64,000 nucleotides of DNA from Trichoplax adhaerens (taxonomy: Eukaryota > Placozoa > Uniplacotomia > Trichoplacea > Trichoplacidae), in assembly GCF_000150275.1 (NCBI RefSeq), contig NW_002060950.1, forward strand, positions 2,220,106 through 2,284,105. The letters are read 5' to 3'. The notes under the pieces are model-generated. The model had not been told where the DNA came from, did not search any database, and saw only the letters and a list, made by a program, of their open reading frames with translations. Both the position numbers and the translations under genes were made by a program. Below are positions 31,840 through 45,600 of this stretch, piece after piece. Positions within the stretch are counted from its first letter, which is position 1. Each line of letters begins with the position of its first letter.

Positions 31840-34597
31840 TTAGTAAAAGACCACTGTTATGATGTGACTTGTATACTGATCGTACCAGTGACTGTTGGTT
31901 TGTATTAGAAATTTCAAAGAAATAAAATAATTCTAAGAAATAAATAAAAACATCAAAAGTCAACTGTTCAATGTTCTTAAATTAGTTGAAGCAATTAAGA
32001 AAAAAATTCGACAGAAGAACCGTCATACTAAGTAACAAATTTTTAATATTTCGCTCTCATCAGGTATAAATAAGTCTATCCGTCTGAGACTATCTTGCTG
32101 TATACAGCATATATTGTATGGTTATGGTGTACATCGTGAACACTGTCTAGTAGACAGGTGTATCTAGCGCCAAGAAGTCCTTGGCTATACTTTAGCATTA
32201 ATGATATTACTCAGATAAAAAACGATTGGCTATCCTTACTCCGACTAAATAACCAAAAGTTGGAATACTATTATACTAAAAAATTAGATTATATTTACGT
32301 CACGGAAAGTTGTATTCGTATTGTACATCAGAACGCTATTATTTTAAGTTTACCTAATAAAATTATAGTACGGGTAAAATGGCAGATTACGACTGCAGTA
32401 CATTGTCGGTATTACTATACCTTTCATCCGTTCCTTTTCTTGTCGAGAAATTTGTGTGTGTAAACGAGATCGAATATTAATAGGACTAATCCTAGCCTAT
32501 AGTCTAAGTGAAGGTCATCAAATAAGGATACCAAGAAGAGACTGATTAGCGTTATTATTATCCAACTAAATCGAGTAAGGTTATCTTATTGACTCTTTCA
32601 ACAATAAAATAATTCTTCCATAGCTTCCAGCTTTTATTTTAGTCTGATCCCTTATCAAAAAGAGTCCAATCAATGTTATCTAGTTAGAATTTCCTAGTCA
32701 GATAAACCATATTGATAATTTTATCCTTTGGATAGTCATATGCATTTAATTTAATGGCGATATTTAACCAAATAGTCTTTCCAGCCTGCATTTTAATAAA
32801 CTATATTATTAAGGTATTGTTGAGGCTGGTATGATACCATACTTCGACTATTATTTTGCTTTCCTTAATTTATAAGTAAGCTGATTACATGTTGTAGGTT
32901 ACCGGCGTTATCCATAAATTGATGATATGTCTGCGGGTTCATCCTTGTTACCTACTAGGCCTCTTTCGAGTTCTTGTAGCTATTTTATAGGACACAAACA
33001 TTCGGAATTTCCCCAATAACGCTTTTCACACTGTAGCTTCATTTCAGTAATGGTGTATTAGAAAGATCATGTTAATATGAATATGCCCACAAATACTATA
33101 CTGGCTACTTATTTAACCTTAAGTGGGATATTAACAGATAGGGTTCAATCCTGCAATGATATCTGCATTCCATTAATAGTCAACCAAACCGAGTTGAGAA
33201 TAGATATAAAGTGAATGTATGAGTAACCAGTCCAAACTAGGGCTTATTAACTCCACTTAATCCCTAATAGATCGTTATTGATTACTATTTTAGGTATAAT
33301 CGCTCATTGTGTATAGAGCTACAGCATTGATATTGATGTGCACAATTTTATCACTTACTATAATCAAATATTGAAATGGCATTGAACTTCCGTATTCTAG
33401 TAATTCTTGATATTACATAGACTATTACAATCCACAGTATCTAAAATGTATTTATAGGGCGAAATTGCTGCCGCTTAAATTAATATTGTCTGCTACGTTT
33501 AATGCTACAAATAACTAATCTTTAAGTAGGATAGCGTGTAACATATGTGTCGTGCTACTATAAAAATATTCTTTACTAGAATATAAAAATTAGCTAAAAC
33601 ATATGTTGGCTGCAATATTTGAGATATAAATAATTACAATCTTCCAATAGAGTTATTAACATAAGTATTAGTAATATAAAACAAGGAAGTCTGTCAATAT
33701 TATCGAAATCCATTATTTTATTATCCTTTTTAAGTGCATTCGCTAGAGCCTAATTCTGCTTGGGAGTGTTTACTTAAACACTGTAGGAAGGGAAAGGAAA
33801 AAGAAAATTTGCTCGCTAGCTCCAAATGGAGATCTACTGAAGTAGTGGAGTAGTCTACTGGAGTCAGGTGATCGTCTGTCCATCCGCCCATCAACCCGTT
33901 AATTAATTACATTATGCGCGAAATTATAGTTATTGCAAATCCAATTGCTCTTTAGTCGGTGTCAATCCTAGCAATAAGAGCAGTGTTATTGGACACAGGT
34001 TCCCATTTTTCAATTACTAGTTAAGGGCCATGTTAAGGATCAGTAATAAAGTTGAATGAGCGCAACTTACGTATCTACTACCAGTAATATCCAGTCTAAA
34101 ATCTTTTATTTATCGCTACCGAAAAGTCCAGAGAAATCGAAAGAAAAAGCATACACCATAGGAAGATAGAATTTCAGACCTTATCTTGGGCCGCATTACC
34201 TCTTACTGTTTTTGTAGCCGCTGTAAATCCTCTTATACCGTAAGTATACGTACCGTTAAATCGCACTTAAAAATGTCTACAATCTTAGAGTGTAGTCTGT
34301 GTCAGTCATTCGGATAAAAGTTGAAATCGGCGATGATGATAGAAATCATGAATTGCATAAATCGCATACACTTGCTTGTGACCGCTTATAATCACATATA
34401 TATGATCTGTAACGATGTAGTAACTGTAGTGTATCAGCGACGGTGTCCGTTCGTAGAATAAGATTTACTTACCCGCTCACTAGATTATTGACTGAGCAAG
34501 CCTATTTACTTTGATTACTTATTGCATGCAAAATCGTAATTGAGTTTTAGTGACTTAGGTGTTAAATTTCTTTAGTAGCTTTGCATTTTAGGATACT
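31840..34597. other. Intergenic region between hydrolase and membrane-protein array
   Basis: About 2.75 kb between divergent genes, expected to hold the promoters of the hydrolase (left) and array copy 1 (right). The 101-aa frame at 32158-32463 (+) lacks a convincing start and any family motif. No repeat block like those upstream of DDRGK1 or kinesin-5 B is present. Confidence 0.5.
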
Positions 34598-37500
34598 ATG
34601 GATAATTCCGAAGGGGCAGCTTTACTTGATAATAAAAAGGATTACTTAAAGGATTTCAATTCACAACTTGATGGCAATCCTAAAAAGTTCTCTTGTTTAA
34701 AGTTCTTTCGGTCAATCTGGCCCTATTTACAAGTTTGTAAGTAAACGCTCTGAAAAATCTTATACATTTTAATTTGTACCTATGTTACTAGAAAACGTTA
34801 AAGTATTAATGATATTCGTATATATCCACCAGCATTGATTTTTAATCTTTTTCCGTACAGATTTTATTCTTTTGGCCTCTATTCAAGGATTCGGTCTCTT
34901 AGGTAATTAAAATGAGACAAAAATGACGATGAAAATTGATAATCTTTATTGGTTGATGAGCTACTAGCGTGATAGTGGAATAAATAAAATTGTAGTAATC
35001 TATAAAACTAAAGCATATACTTTTAATGAGGACTATACTATCGAAATATCAATAGATATTAAACTTAATTCATTACGTTTTCAATACGACGTACATTTAA
35101 GAGGTTGGATACACCGATTATAATACATTAAATATTAGGAGTGGATACAACCTGTTGCAACACCGATAACATAGTGTACACCCGGCCTTATTTCTTCTAA
35201 CTTATACAGTCTTGGATTAACGCAACTTGTTGCTGCTTTTTTTGATACTATTTTAGCGCTTCCTGATACTTTATCTCACTCTGGTATACAACCATTCATC
35301 GCCGTGACAGCTTTGGCTTTCGTTGTAGAAGTATGAGAAATAATTATAACATGTATCAATAAACTAGTATTAAAACCATGCGATGCATATCATGATATCA
35401 TGTATAGTGCTAAGTTGCCAACAAATTTCTATTACGGTCTATTAAACTACTACCATTGAAACACGAATTTGTCCCTATTTTAATTTGGAAAAGTGACCCC
35501 ATAAGCATTACTATAATAAAATTTTCTTCCCGCTTTTGCTCTTGTTCACTGTTTTAACCTATTTTGTATTATTTATCAACTGGTAGGTTTCGTTGTCGTA
35601 TTATTTTTTAGCAATTGTACAAAAGGCGTCGGCAATTCGACGAAACGGCCATTCGTACAAATATATCAAGGTAATGTTTAAAGCTCTGTAGATACGACTG
35701 CAACGAGTTTTTCGAGTAGTAAAAGTTTACTTACTGATCTTTTATTTGTTTGTTAATAGCTTTTCACACATACGAGCACCAGACAATTATTAGCATCCAA
35801 TTTTTTCGTAAATAATTTGTAGTACCATCGTCTGATCGATAAAGCCATATCAATTTTTATTCTTTTTAAAGATTGGGTCGGATTAGTGTTCATTAAAACA
35901 AGTGAATTAAATTTTCTCATATACCAGAATTGTACCTCTTAGGGAGTACACACAATCTTTATAATTTCACTTTACTTTCTAACATTTTTTTGATTTATTA
36001 TGCCTAAAGAATTAGGTCTTTAATTTTTTATTAATTTGAATTATCCCTATGGATTAGAAATGCAAGCCTCCATTTTCATTACTAAACTAGATATGATTTT
36101 CTTTCTATGGTTTTATGGAGCATCGCCACCCTACGAATTCATAAAATGTTAATATTTTGCTTTTATTTAAACAACTAGTAATGAACGGAATTATCTACAT
36201 TACCCATGGGTCCTATCTATCTAGTGTCAATTGAGTACCGCACATTACTTTGCATAATTGTATATTTAAGCATAGTTGGAATGACTACGTCTATTAGACG
36301 AGGTAATGATACAATATGGTATAGAATGTTATGGAAATCAGTTTATTGTAAACCTTATGACAGTGGATAAGTTGATCATTGAGTTTATTTTACTATTACT
36401 ATAGCGACGTTCATATCGTATAGCTGTGGGAATAGCAGTCATTGTTTTCGTCAGCTAATAATTATATTTCCACAATGAAATCATTTTTTTGTTAAATCTA
36501 TTCAAACATCGAGGTACCTCCCCTTCCTATTCTAGATTATTTCTAATTCAGTCTAGATAAATAATTGTATACATTATATATACATTATATAGATCGGCAA
36601 GATGTGTCCTAATTGATATTGAATACAATAGCAATCGTTAGTGGAGCAAGTAGGAAATTGCGTGTTAGCCTATTTTTACCGCATACCATTCATCGATTAC
36701 ATTAGCAATTTATTTATTTCATAGGCATTTATTTTATAGCAATTATAGTCATTTGAAGCTTTCAACGATTTTTTATCAGTCATGACTTAATGTCATAAAT
36801 TAACTATGTGGCAAGGCAGCGTAAGATAAAAAGCCATTGAGTTCAATTCCTGTAACATCTGTCTGGGATTGATGTCTGACATAGTACTGCTGGGCCTGAT
36901 CCGTACTCTTGTAGCAATCTAATAATTCAATTTAACACATCAATTTAGTTCACTCACTATAAACGCGACTAAGAGGCATAAAACAGAACAATCTATTTTA
37001 AAATTTTGCTCTAGAACTGTATCTCTTATACGTATATCTGCCATGTTACATTTAAGCAAGTCTAATCTTTCACTCACCTTTCCTGAAGCATATATCTTCA
37101 CTTATTAGTACTATTTCATGGACTAATAGATAACATATTGCAATAGACTTTTATCTAGTAGTTCTTTAACCATTTCTAACATAGGCGCTTTATTAGTAAA
37201 CGATGTTTAATTTATCACTTGCGGTATATATAACCTTAATTTTAGCAAGGTTCGTATCTCATTCACTCTTTATGTATTAATAACAATTGAAACCAAGTAT
37301 GACATCGGTGCATTACCTTTATCTTAAGTAATAATCGAAACAGTAAATTGACTATCATATTTAGCATTTAAGTTATAGGCTTTATCCCATCGACTTAAGC
37401 AATTAAGATGCTCTAAAAGTGAATTGATACCGTAACATTTACTCACTTACCTAGCCTTCCGAACTGTAATAAATTCCTCCTAAATCAAACGAAGTGAATT

Positions 37501-40500
37501 TTTGTTAGATCAAATAAGGAAATAGAGTTTCTCAGCGCAATGGATATCAAGCTGATGAATTGCTGATAAAGCTGAGTTGCTACGTCATCTTGGATGACTA
37601 TAAATGCTTTTAATTTTACACATTAGAATGACTATGTGAAGGATACTTTGCTTAGGCAGCAACAAGTAGTTGCCCTGATAAAGTTATCGATCGCTATTTA
37701 TGAAGAGTTAATAAAAGATTAATCGCGGTAGATATTGCGCGTGGTTCACAACTTTTCCTTATAGAAAGATATGGATTTAATAAATTTTACTTTTCTACAT
37801 ATAGTTATTATGATTACGGGTTCCTTCCATACGTATAGAGAATTGTTACAAAAGGCATTGGCTAGATAGAACATAATTGACGTAATGATCAATGTTCTAC
37901 AAAATAATTATGTACTAAAGAAAGCCTTCATTTTATAATAAGTGCTAATCAGAAGCCGTTGCAGGAAATCATCGAGTTTTGTAATGAACCTAGGCGACTA
38001 CCGACTAATGCAATGAATTAAACTGTAACTGATTAAATTACATTTTACAGGAGGATTCTGACGATAAAACCATTGATCAGCTGTTGGATGAACAACAGAA
38101 GGATTCTGATGTAAACCTGCATATGATTGCGGAATCTTTCTTACCATCTTATGCTATTATTATCTTTGACATTGTTTGCTTTGGAACTTTGTAAGTATGA
38201 TTCTGTAAGAAATATAGACCTATCTGCTTAGCCCTAGCAATCTATTTATTCTATCTTTATCAATTTAGATTGAAGGGAAATAATTAAATTGCAAATTAAT
38301 AAAATTCTATTTGTCATTTATGATTTCTTTTTTTAGCTTTACTTGTCAAGTTGCCAATGTATTATCCGGCAGTCAAGCATATGGCGATTTATTTAATTTA
38401 AGGTAGTTGATAAGAACGTACACTATCTACTTTAGTGCTGTGCACTTATGCAGTTTTTAGCGGGCAATGTGATCTTTACAAAGCTTATAATCATATTTGA
38501 GATTGTTTGGTGTTTCATACTCATTACTTCTCGGAATGATAATTTTATGTTTTCTAATACCGCATATAGCTATAAAGCAATAATGCCTATATATGTATGG
38601 ATTGGAGCTCTACTTCTAATCTTTGGTAGATACTATCTTGTAAATATCATTTCAACAATATCTCTTATTCGATGCGGATTGTTAACGATTATGGTAAGGT
38701 TTAATGAAATATTATGATAGTTAGCTTGCTGCTAGTTCTTGTACTAGCCTATACCGAAAATTTAAAAGCGCTTCTGAGCCGTATAGGCACAGAAAATTAC
38801 AATAGGAGTTTCTTTAATGTCTTATAAACACTTTCTAACTTAGTATGCTTCATTTCATGCATTATGGATTCAGATTATCATGTGCTTCGTCGTTGGCTAC
38901 TTTATTCATAATACTATACAGAATGATTGGCACTATGTTATATCTCCACTATTTATTGCGTTGAATGCTATGGGAGGCACAGCTCGTATGATACCTTATC
39001 TAATTAATCTGGTTAAGTTTAATAGAAAAAGTGTAAGTAAATATTAACTTTGTATGGCGCAGAACTTTACATTTTAAAATCAATAGTAAGGAGCCTAATA
39101 AATTAAATTGTTTTTAATCTGGTAGATGATCTATTTTTTTATTGCTACGGCTTGTGCTCAATTCACTGCAGCATTCCTAAATATTATGTGGTAAGTTTTT
39201 AAGCGATTTTGGTAATGCTAGAGTCAACCTGAATTATGCAAAGAATTCATAAGCTATTGTGTTAAAATTAACAAAATGACGATATGCTTCTTTATAAAAT
39301 AGGAGTTACGCAGTCTTATATGTTGTTCCACAAACATGCAGTCAGATACCAGAGAAATTTTTCGATACGGAAAATGCATCACCGGAAAATTTTTGCAATC
39401 TTACTTTAGAATGGTACGCTTTATGTCTATAGGTTACATTTACAAATATCTGCTTCCGTTGAATATATATTTGTGTCTTATGAACGCCATGATGATTAGA
39501 GAATACATCTATGGAGAGCATTATTTAGTGCCTGGTATCATAAAAGAAAATTAAATTGCAAAATATTTTTATATCACTTTAGGGCGAAGGCGACCGGATC
39601 CATTGCAACAACTCCGCTAACAACTGTAAGTCTAACTTTCATTGCGAATGTGTTTTTACATCTATTTGGCTTGTATCTTACTCGATTTGTGCATAAAGAC
39701 GTAATTCAAAAATTATTTTATGGTACTGTTTAATTCTGTATGTAGTATATTATTTGTTAATATACCAGAAATAAAGTAATTTAGTATAAACTGACTTGAA
39801 ATTTTCAATATACAAACTATGCTTTACGATCATAGTTAGCATCAATTTATATTTAACACTTTGAAATATGCAAGTATTAGAATATGTGTAATACTAAATT
39901 TAAATGCTTTCATGAGAAATTGGGATGAATAGAGTCAAAAGTGTAAAATTTTTTAACCTTGGTATTGATATTTTCTAGATATTCCAACGTTATTACCCGC
40001 AATATCAGTGGACATCAGTTATGGTTAAGATACTTATCATGCTATCTGTTACAGTTTCTTATTTGTCTACTGGATTGCCATTAGCAACATGGGGTAGGAA
40101 TATTTCGGTTCGATACATAATAATATTACGATATGATATAAAAAGTGTATTTAAAATAGTACATTTTACTGACATGTAACTACTAGAAAATGATACTGTT
40201 TGCTCATCATGGTATAATTTAACTATGATATGTAATTGCAATAATTAGTTTGATAAGATATTAATATGTAGAATAGCAATGTAACATTTCTTACTACTGC
40301 TATTACCTATCGGTGCATCTTGATTTTCGATTCTTAATTATGAAATTAAATAATGTGGCAGGAATTGGCGTTAATAAGAGTATATGGAAGTTTTTTAAAA
40401 AGGGAAATACTGAAAAAACAGATGAAGAATTACTTAAGCCTTCTAGCACTGAAAATGGCTGGCTAAAGTGTGTATTGCAATTTGAATATATCTAGCTTCG

Positions 40501-41095
40501 TACTTTTGCGATGTCAATCAGAAATTTCAACTCCAAGTTTACATTTTCTTGGTTTCATCGTTTTTTATTTAAACTTATACATTAGATTTACCGGACTGAT
40601 TATCCAAGTTTTATCTTTTGCATCGATTTATGTTGTGTCGTTGTGTTATCCGCAGGTAAGGATAAATGCGTTTCATTCTTAGTTTTAATTTTCCAATACT
40701 TAACAAAATTGATTAATGCATTTTATTTTATACTTTCACTACAGGGATTTTACTTCTTTTCTAGTTATGCTAACCCTTTCTTTGTATTTCTTCTTGATGG
40801 AATATTTATGATAATACTGTTTCGAAAAGCAACTAGCAAAGAGTTTAGGTTAGATTTGATATAAAAATCTTTTAATCTGGTACCCCGTTTATTGTATAGC
40901 TAAGAAGTAATCTAAATCTTATTACGATAAAATTTTTAACTTTTTTTATGTTTCAAATTTATATAATCTAGTGACGTTGAGATTCCATTTGCTATTCCGA
41001 CTTATTGCCAATTTGGAGCCTACCTGGTTTCATTATTTTTCATTGCTGTTGCTATACTTGATTTCTTATCTATGATTAAAGTGATCCGTACATAG
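34598..41095 (+). CDS. Multi-pass membrane protein of unrecognised family, array copy 1
   Basis: The 16-exon model joins in frame to 521 aa with about 10-11 predicted membrane segments. The N-terminus (46 residues) is hydrophilic. Two hydrophobic segments are followed by RRNG, an acidic loop (EDSDDKTIDQLLDE), LSGSQ, VWIGALLLIFGR, then the best-conserved block HN..NDWHYVISPL, GGTARMIPYL and FNRKS. Next comes a probable extracellular loop with two Cys (VVPQTC...NFCNLTL) and N-glycosylation sequons, and four more hydrophobic segments ending MIKVIRT. I do not recognise the family; transporter, channel and receptor all remain open. The intron after exon 4 is about 2.4 kb. Exons: 34598-34736, 34861-34902, 35257-35330, 35587-35670, 38051-38190, 38337-38402, 38570-38693, 38874-39032, 39126-39190, 39303-39413, 39583-39625, 39979-40093, 40362-40467, 40586-40655, 40745-40848, 40972-41095. 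Confidence 0.85.
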
Positions 41096-42609
41096 TTTTA
41101 AAAAAGAGCAGCTCTAGTGATTTTTTTGTAACTGCATCTATTATTTAGTTGTGAATTTAGTTAATAATGGCCTCAGATTTTATTTTATTGACACTAATAT
41201 TGTACAGTATTTACTATAAAGATATATTTAGTTAAGGCTCAATGCCTAAAATTGAGGATTAGGTAGATTCCTATTTACTTCTTATCTTGTTTATATCATT
41301 ACTTTATGATTCTGAAGAATGAGATAGCTGCATCTATTTGTTTTTAAAGCGATATAGTTCTATTAAGGACGATATTTGAATTATTTGTTTTTAATCAAAA
41401 TGAGGAAATTTCTTGATGTGTTTAAATAAAATATTTGAAGAGATGTTTGAATTAATTAAATTGTAGGTCTATTGGGTGAATACGTTGAATATTACTATTA
41501 AGGACAGTATTACTGTACATTCTAGATATGATTTATTTGGATGTGCAATTTGCAAAATTTTTTTTATTCGAGAGTGTTGGTAATTTATTATTGAATCGAT
41601 AACTTGCTAGTGTACATGATATAAACTCCTTCTCGTTATATTCCGTGAGAATAATGGCATTTATAGGTTATGACATTCAGGCTAAATATGAGGCCGTTTT
41701 GGAAGTCTTAATTTTTTGCCATCTAAAAGTACATCCTACGAATGCGATAGTCTAGTAATTGTTTCATTGCTTTATTCTTCAATAATTGACTTTGCACGGC
41801 CATTTATCGCGTCTTAGTTCATATAATTGTAACTTAGAAACATTACATGGATGCAGTCTTACTCAATCTGTCAGTAAATAATGACTTATTCCACTCTTGG
41901 CTCTATGAATCCAAGCGTTTTGTAACCTTAGGCTTTATCTCAATTTCTTATTTGCTATTCCAAAATCAATACATTATAGAAAAAGGTCTATGATCCATTT
42001 TATGTGTATACATATCGTACTTCTTAACCAATTACTAGTAATAGTCTTTATCCATTGCACTACAGTATTATTTGTGAGTACTGACAATGCCTTAATTTCC
42101 TTTTAAGTACTTAAGACGAATCAATGTTGCTAATTTTAAATATCTTTTTCTAGGCGAATGCTAACTGCTACTTTTTACTCTAAGAACTGAGCGTATAGTC
42201 TTATGCAACGCGTAATTTCTATTTGAATAACCCTGTACTAATTTGGATGTTGTCTATAATCTACTTACTTGCACATGGATGACTAACAAGTAATCCTATT
42301 CAGTCAAAGTCTGATATAATCTTTGTTCTCCTTTTATTCTACATTATTGTTACACTTATTTCTATCGGAAAAAGCTAACAGAATCGTTGTCTCAAGGGAG
42401 ATGACAATGACATTGTTATAAGTAGAGGTTAATATGCTGTTCGCTTCACATGATTAAAAGTTCTGATGAAATTAATTTAAATTATAACGTTTTGGTTAAA
42501 GTCAGCGAATTTAATGTTGGTGATGATCTGATTTACTTCGACATCGTCAATATATGTTATATGTAAAGAAGTTATTATCAGACGCAAGATATTTTAAAGA
42601 AGTTTAAAC
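41096..42609. other. Spacer between array copies 1 and 2
   Basis: About 1.5 kb of AT-rich sequence with no coding segment that I can support and no fragment of the membrane-protein gene recognisable by eye. It presumably contains the 3' UTR of copy 1 and the promoter of copy 2. Confidence 0.45.
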
Positions 42610-45600
42610 ATGCACTCTAATCGAGACACAGTTTCGAGCTCTCTAGTAGCAGACAATAAATTTGCCCTTTTTTTAGCGCAATGCTTTCAATGTTGGCAAT
42701 CTATTCTGCCCTATTGCAGTGTTTGTAAGTAGAATAACATTAATGGTGTCTAGATTAAACTAAAATTTTTCAATGTAGTCGCCATAGTTATATGTTCTTG
42801 TAGATTAAAGTTGTTGCCATAGCAAGTGATTGTCTATAAATAATGTTACTTATATCGTACATTGAGTTACGGTAATTAGATCGAAATTATTAATCAAAGT
42901 CATGGATTTATGAGCGTTCAGAATCAGTACTTTGCTCATAGTTGCACGTTTGGAATAAATTTTGAGTATCTTAGCTATCGATAAGATCAGAGTCAGGAAA
43001 TTAATTTAAAATTCATTTAAATTTATTAAAAACTGATGTTTACTAACGGAATATTTCGCTTTATTTAGACTTTATAAGTTTAGCTTACTTACAAGGTTAT
43101 ACTCTATTAGGTAAGTAGAACGGCTAGGATAGTGTAATTATGGTAAATTTTAGGTTGACATTAATCTTGTAGATCAGGATTCACTTTATACGATAATTCT
43201 GATTTATTGACTGATATGATATAGACCAAAAATTAAAGTTTATTGGACTAAATATAAGCTGAATTTTATTACTGATTTACAATTAAAAGCCATTTAAATT
43301 GTAATTTCTATAATTCTACCTACTGATCTCTCAAATATGTGTCGAAAATAAGTTGAATGAGGAAAGTAGAAAGCTAGAAATAAGTTAGATTAAATTATGA
43401 GGTTGCAGTGCCAATTTCCAATATTACCTATCAGTAATCACATAACTATGATTTCAGGTTAAATCTATAATAGTTTATTCAATAGACGGGTGAGAACTGA
43501 ACAGCGGCCTAGGTTACTGCACTTACCTTTTAAATATTTGCTGCATTATTTCTCTATGCCTGGATCTATTAAATAGCAATGCCAAATAGCATAGCGCATA
43601 CAGGAATCCGCCCGTTTGTAGCTATTTCGTTTTTAGCCTTAATAACTGAGGTATGATTCTATCCGCTTGATTTTATGGCTTACGTAGTTACGGATTATAC
43701 TGCAAACTAGTTTACTGCGGTGCTTTTTGCGGACTTACTGCTGTTTTATTGCTATAGACTTTTGCTGCCTTTTTATTCCTAATCATTCTACAGAAAGCAA
43801 TAGCATTAAGAGCAAATGGTTTTATGTATTATCAGGTAAAATTCTAACACTAGCTCAAATTCGTCGAGACCTAACAAAATTTTACTGGAGCTTTTACTGT
43901 ATATGATTATTGAATGCAATTATGCAATTTCTTGGGTATAAAAGTAGCTTACATTGAAAATTAGCTGAGCTAGCACTATAATGTATAACGTTTTTGTCTC
44001 GTGGCTTGTAGTATAATTTTGCTCTGCTTAATAATTATAAAATTAAAATTTATGTTAATGCCGCCCTACTCTAGCTCAAACCTGTCGATGATAAGTTAGA
44101 TGAGAATCAGGAAGACTTATACGATGATTCCAAAATCAATTTTCACTTAATCTCAGAAATGTTTCTACCCATTTATCTACAAGTTGGATTTGATCTTCTG
44201 TGTCTGGTATTATTGTAAGTAAAGTGAGACTGCGGTCTCTGGATGATTGATTTAGTACGCTTAGGATAAGTAATAAAGCAGCAAGTGAAAAGCTAGTAAT
44301 TACTAAATACTGGTAATTAAGATTGATTAAATTCTCTTATATTGTCACTAGCGGTGTGTCTGAAATAACGAATGGCTTATCTGGTAGTCAAATTTTCGCA
44401 GTAGCTTTGCATAGCAGGTAATATCGAAAATAGAGTTAGAGTAGAAGAATTGCGTTATTATAAAATATGCTGTAAGGTGCTTATCTTTCGAGCATGCAAA
44501 AGTAATAGTATTATTTATTATGATATTTAATAGTATATCAGATTCTGTAATCAAAAATAACTAAATCAAAATAGAAATTGACCAACCTTGTATATTAAGT
44601 GTAGTCAGGATATCAGTGGATATAAGATCATTACGGTTGTATCATCGTATAAGAGAGTTCTTTAACATAGTACTAGGGCTGTTCTTCCTGGATTTATATG
44701 GATTGGTGCGAGTCTACTAATTTTTATGAGAAGATTTCTTAACCGTTTTATCCCTGTGCTATCATTAATACCCTTGGTAATATTAATTGTTACGGTATGT
44801 GAACATATAAATTAACAACTTCAAGGATACACTGTTAAAGAATGAAAAATTCTCAAAATCCTCCTAATTTATTAGTTGTTACTTATGTGTTTTTTCTCGG
44901 TTTATTTGGTATATAGTGCTGATTGATATGCGCTATCTTGCTATATAACCCTTTAAACTTACTTAATGTCTTTTTAATTGAATGTGTGATTAAAATTTTT
45001 AATAATGCTTTTAATAACTAGGAATTATTTTCTCCTTATTTTATCCAAGCAACGAAAACTTAAGATTGATTTTTTAAGATCTTTTCATATTAATAACTGA
45101 TTCAAGTTTTCAATTAAATTTTACGATTAGGTTGTATGTTGTTTGGTTGTTGGAAATGCTATTCATAATCCAATTCATAGCAGTTGGGAATATGGGGCCT
45201 CACCACTTTTAATTGTACTAGCATCATTGGGTGGTACAGCAAGATTAATGCCTTATTTAGTTAATTTTATTCAGTTTGAAAGGAAAAGTGTTAGTTTTAA
45301 CCAAAGCTACTTATTTATATTGAAAATTTCTGTCAGCTTTTGGCTGTTAACTGTTCTTAAATTCAATAATCTATTTAACTTGCTATCTACAGTTAATTTA
45401 TTTCTACTTATCCATCATTTTGGCACAAATTACTACCACTGTACTGAATATTCTATGGTATGTTGCCAGCGTAAAATTGCTTTGCTTGTTTTAGACTCTT
45501 CTAGTTATTGTCTTTAACTATGTATTTCTTGACGAACGATGCACATTCATGATAAAATTGGCAAAATATTGATCTTGCTTTTACTATTATCGTAGGTGTT

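Noticed and set aside
32158-32463. 101-codon + frame upstream of array copy 1
   Set aside because: Lacks a clear ATG start and any motif; not in phase with the array gene and not flanked by good splice sites.
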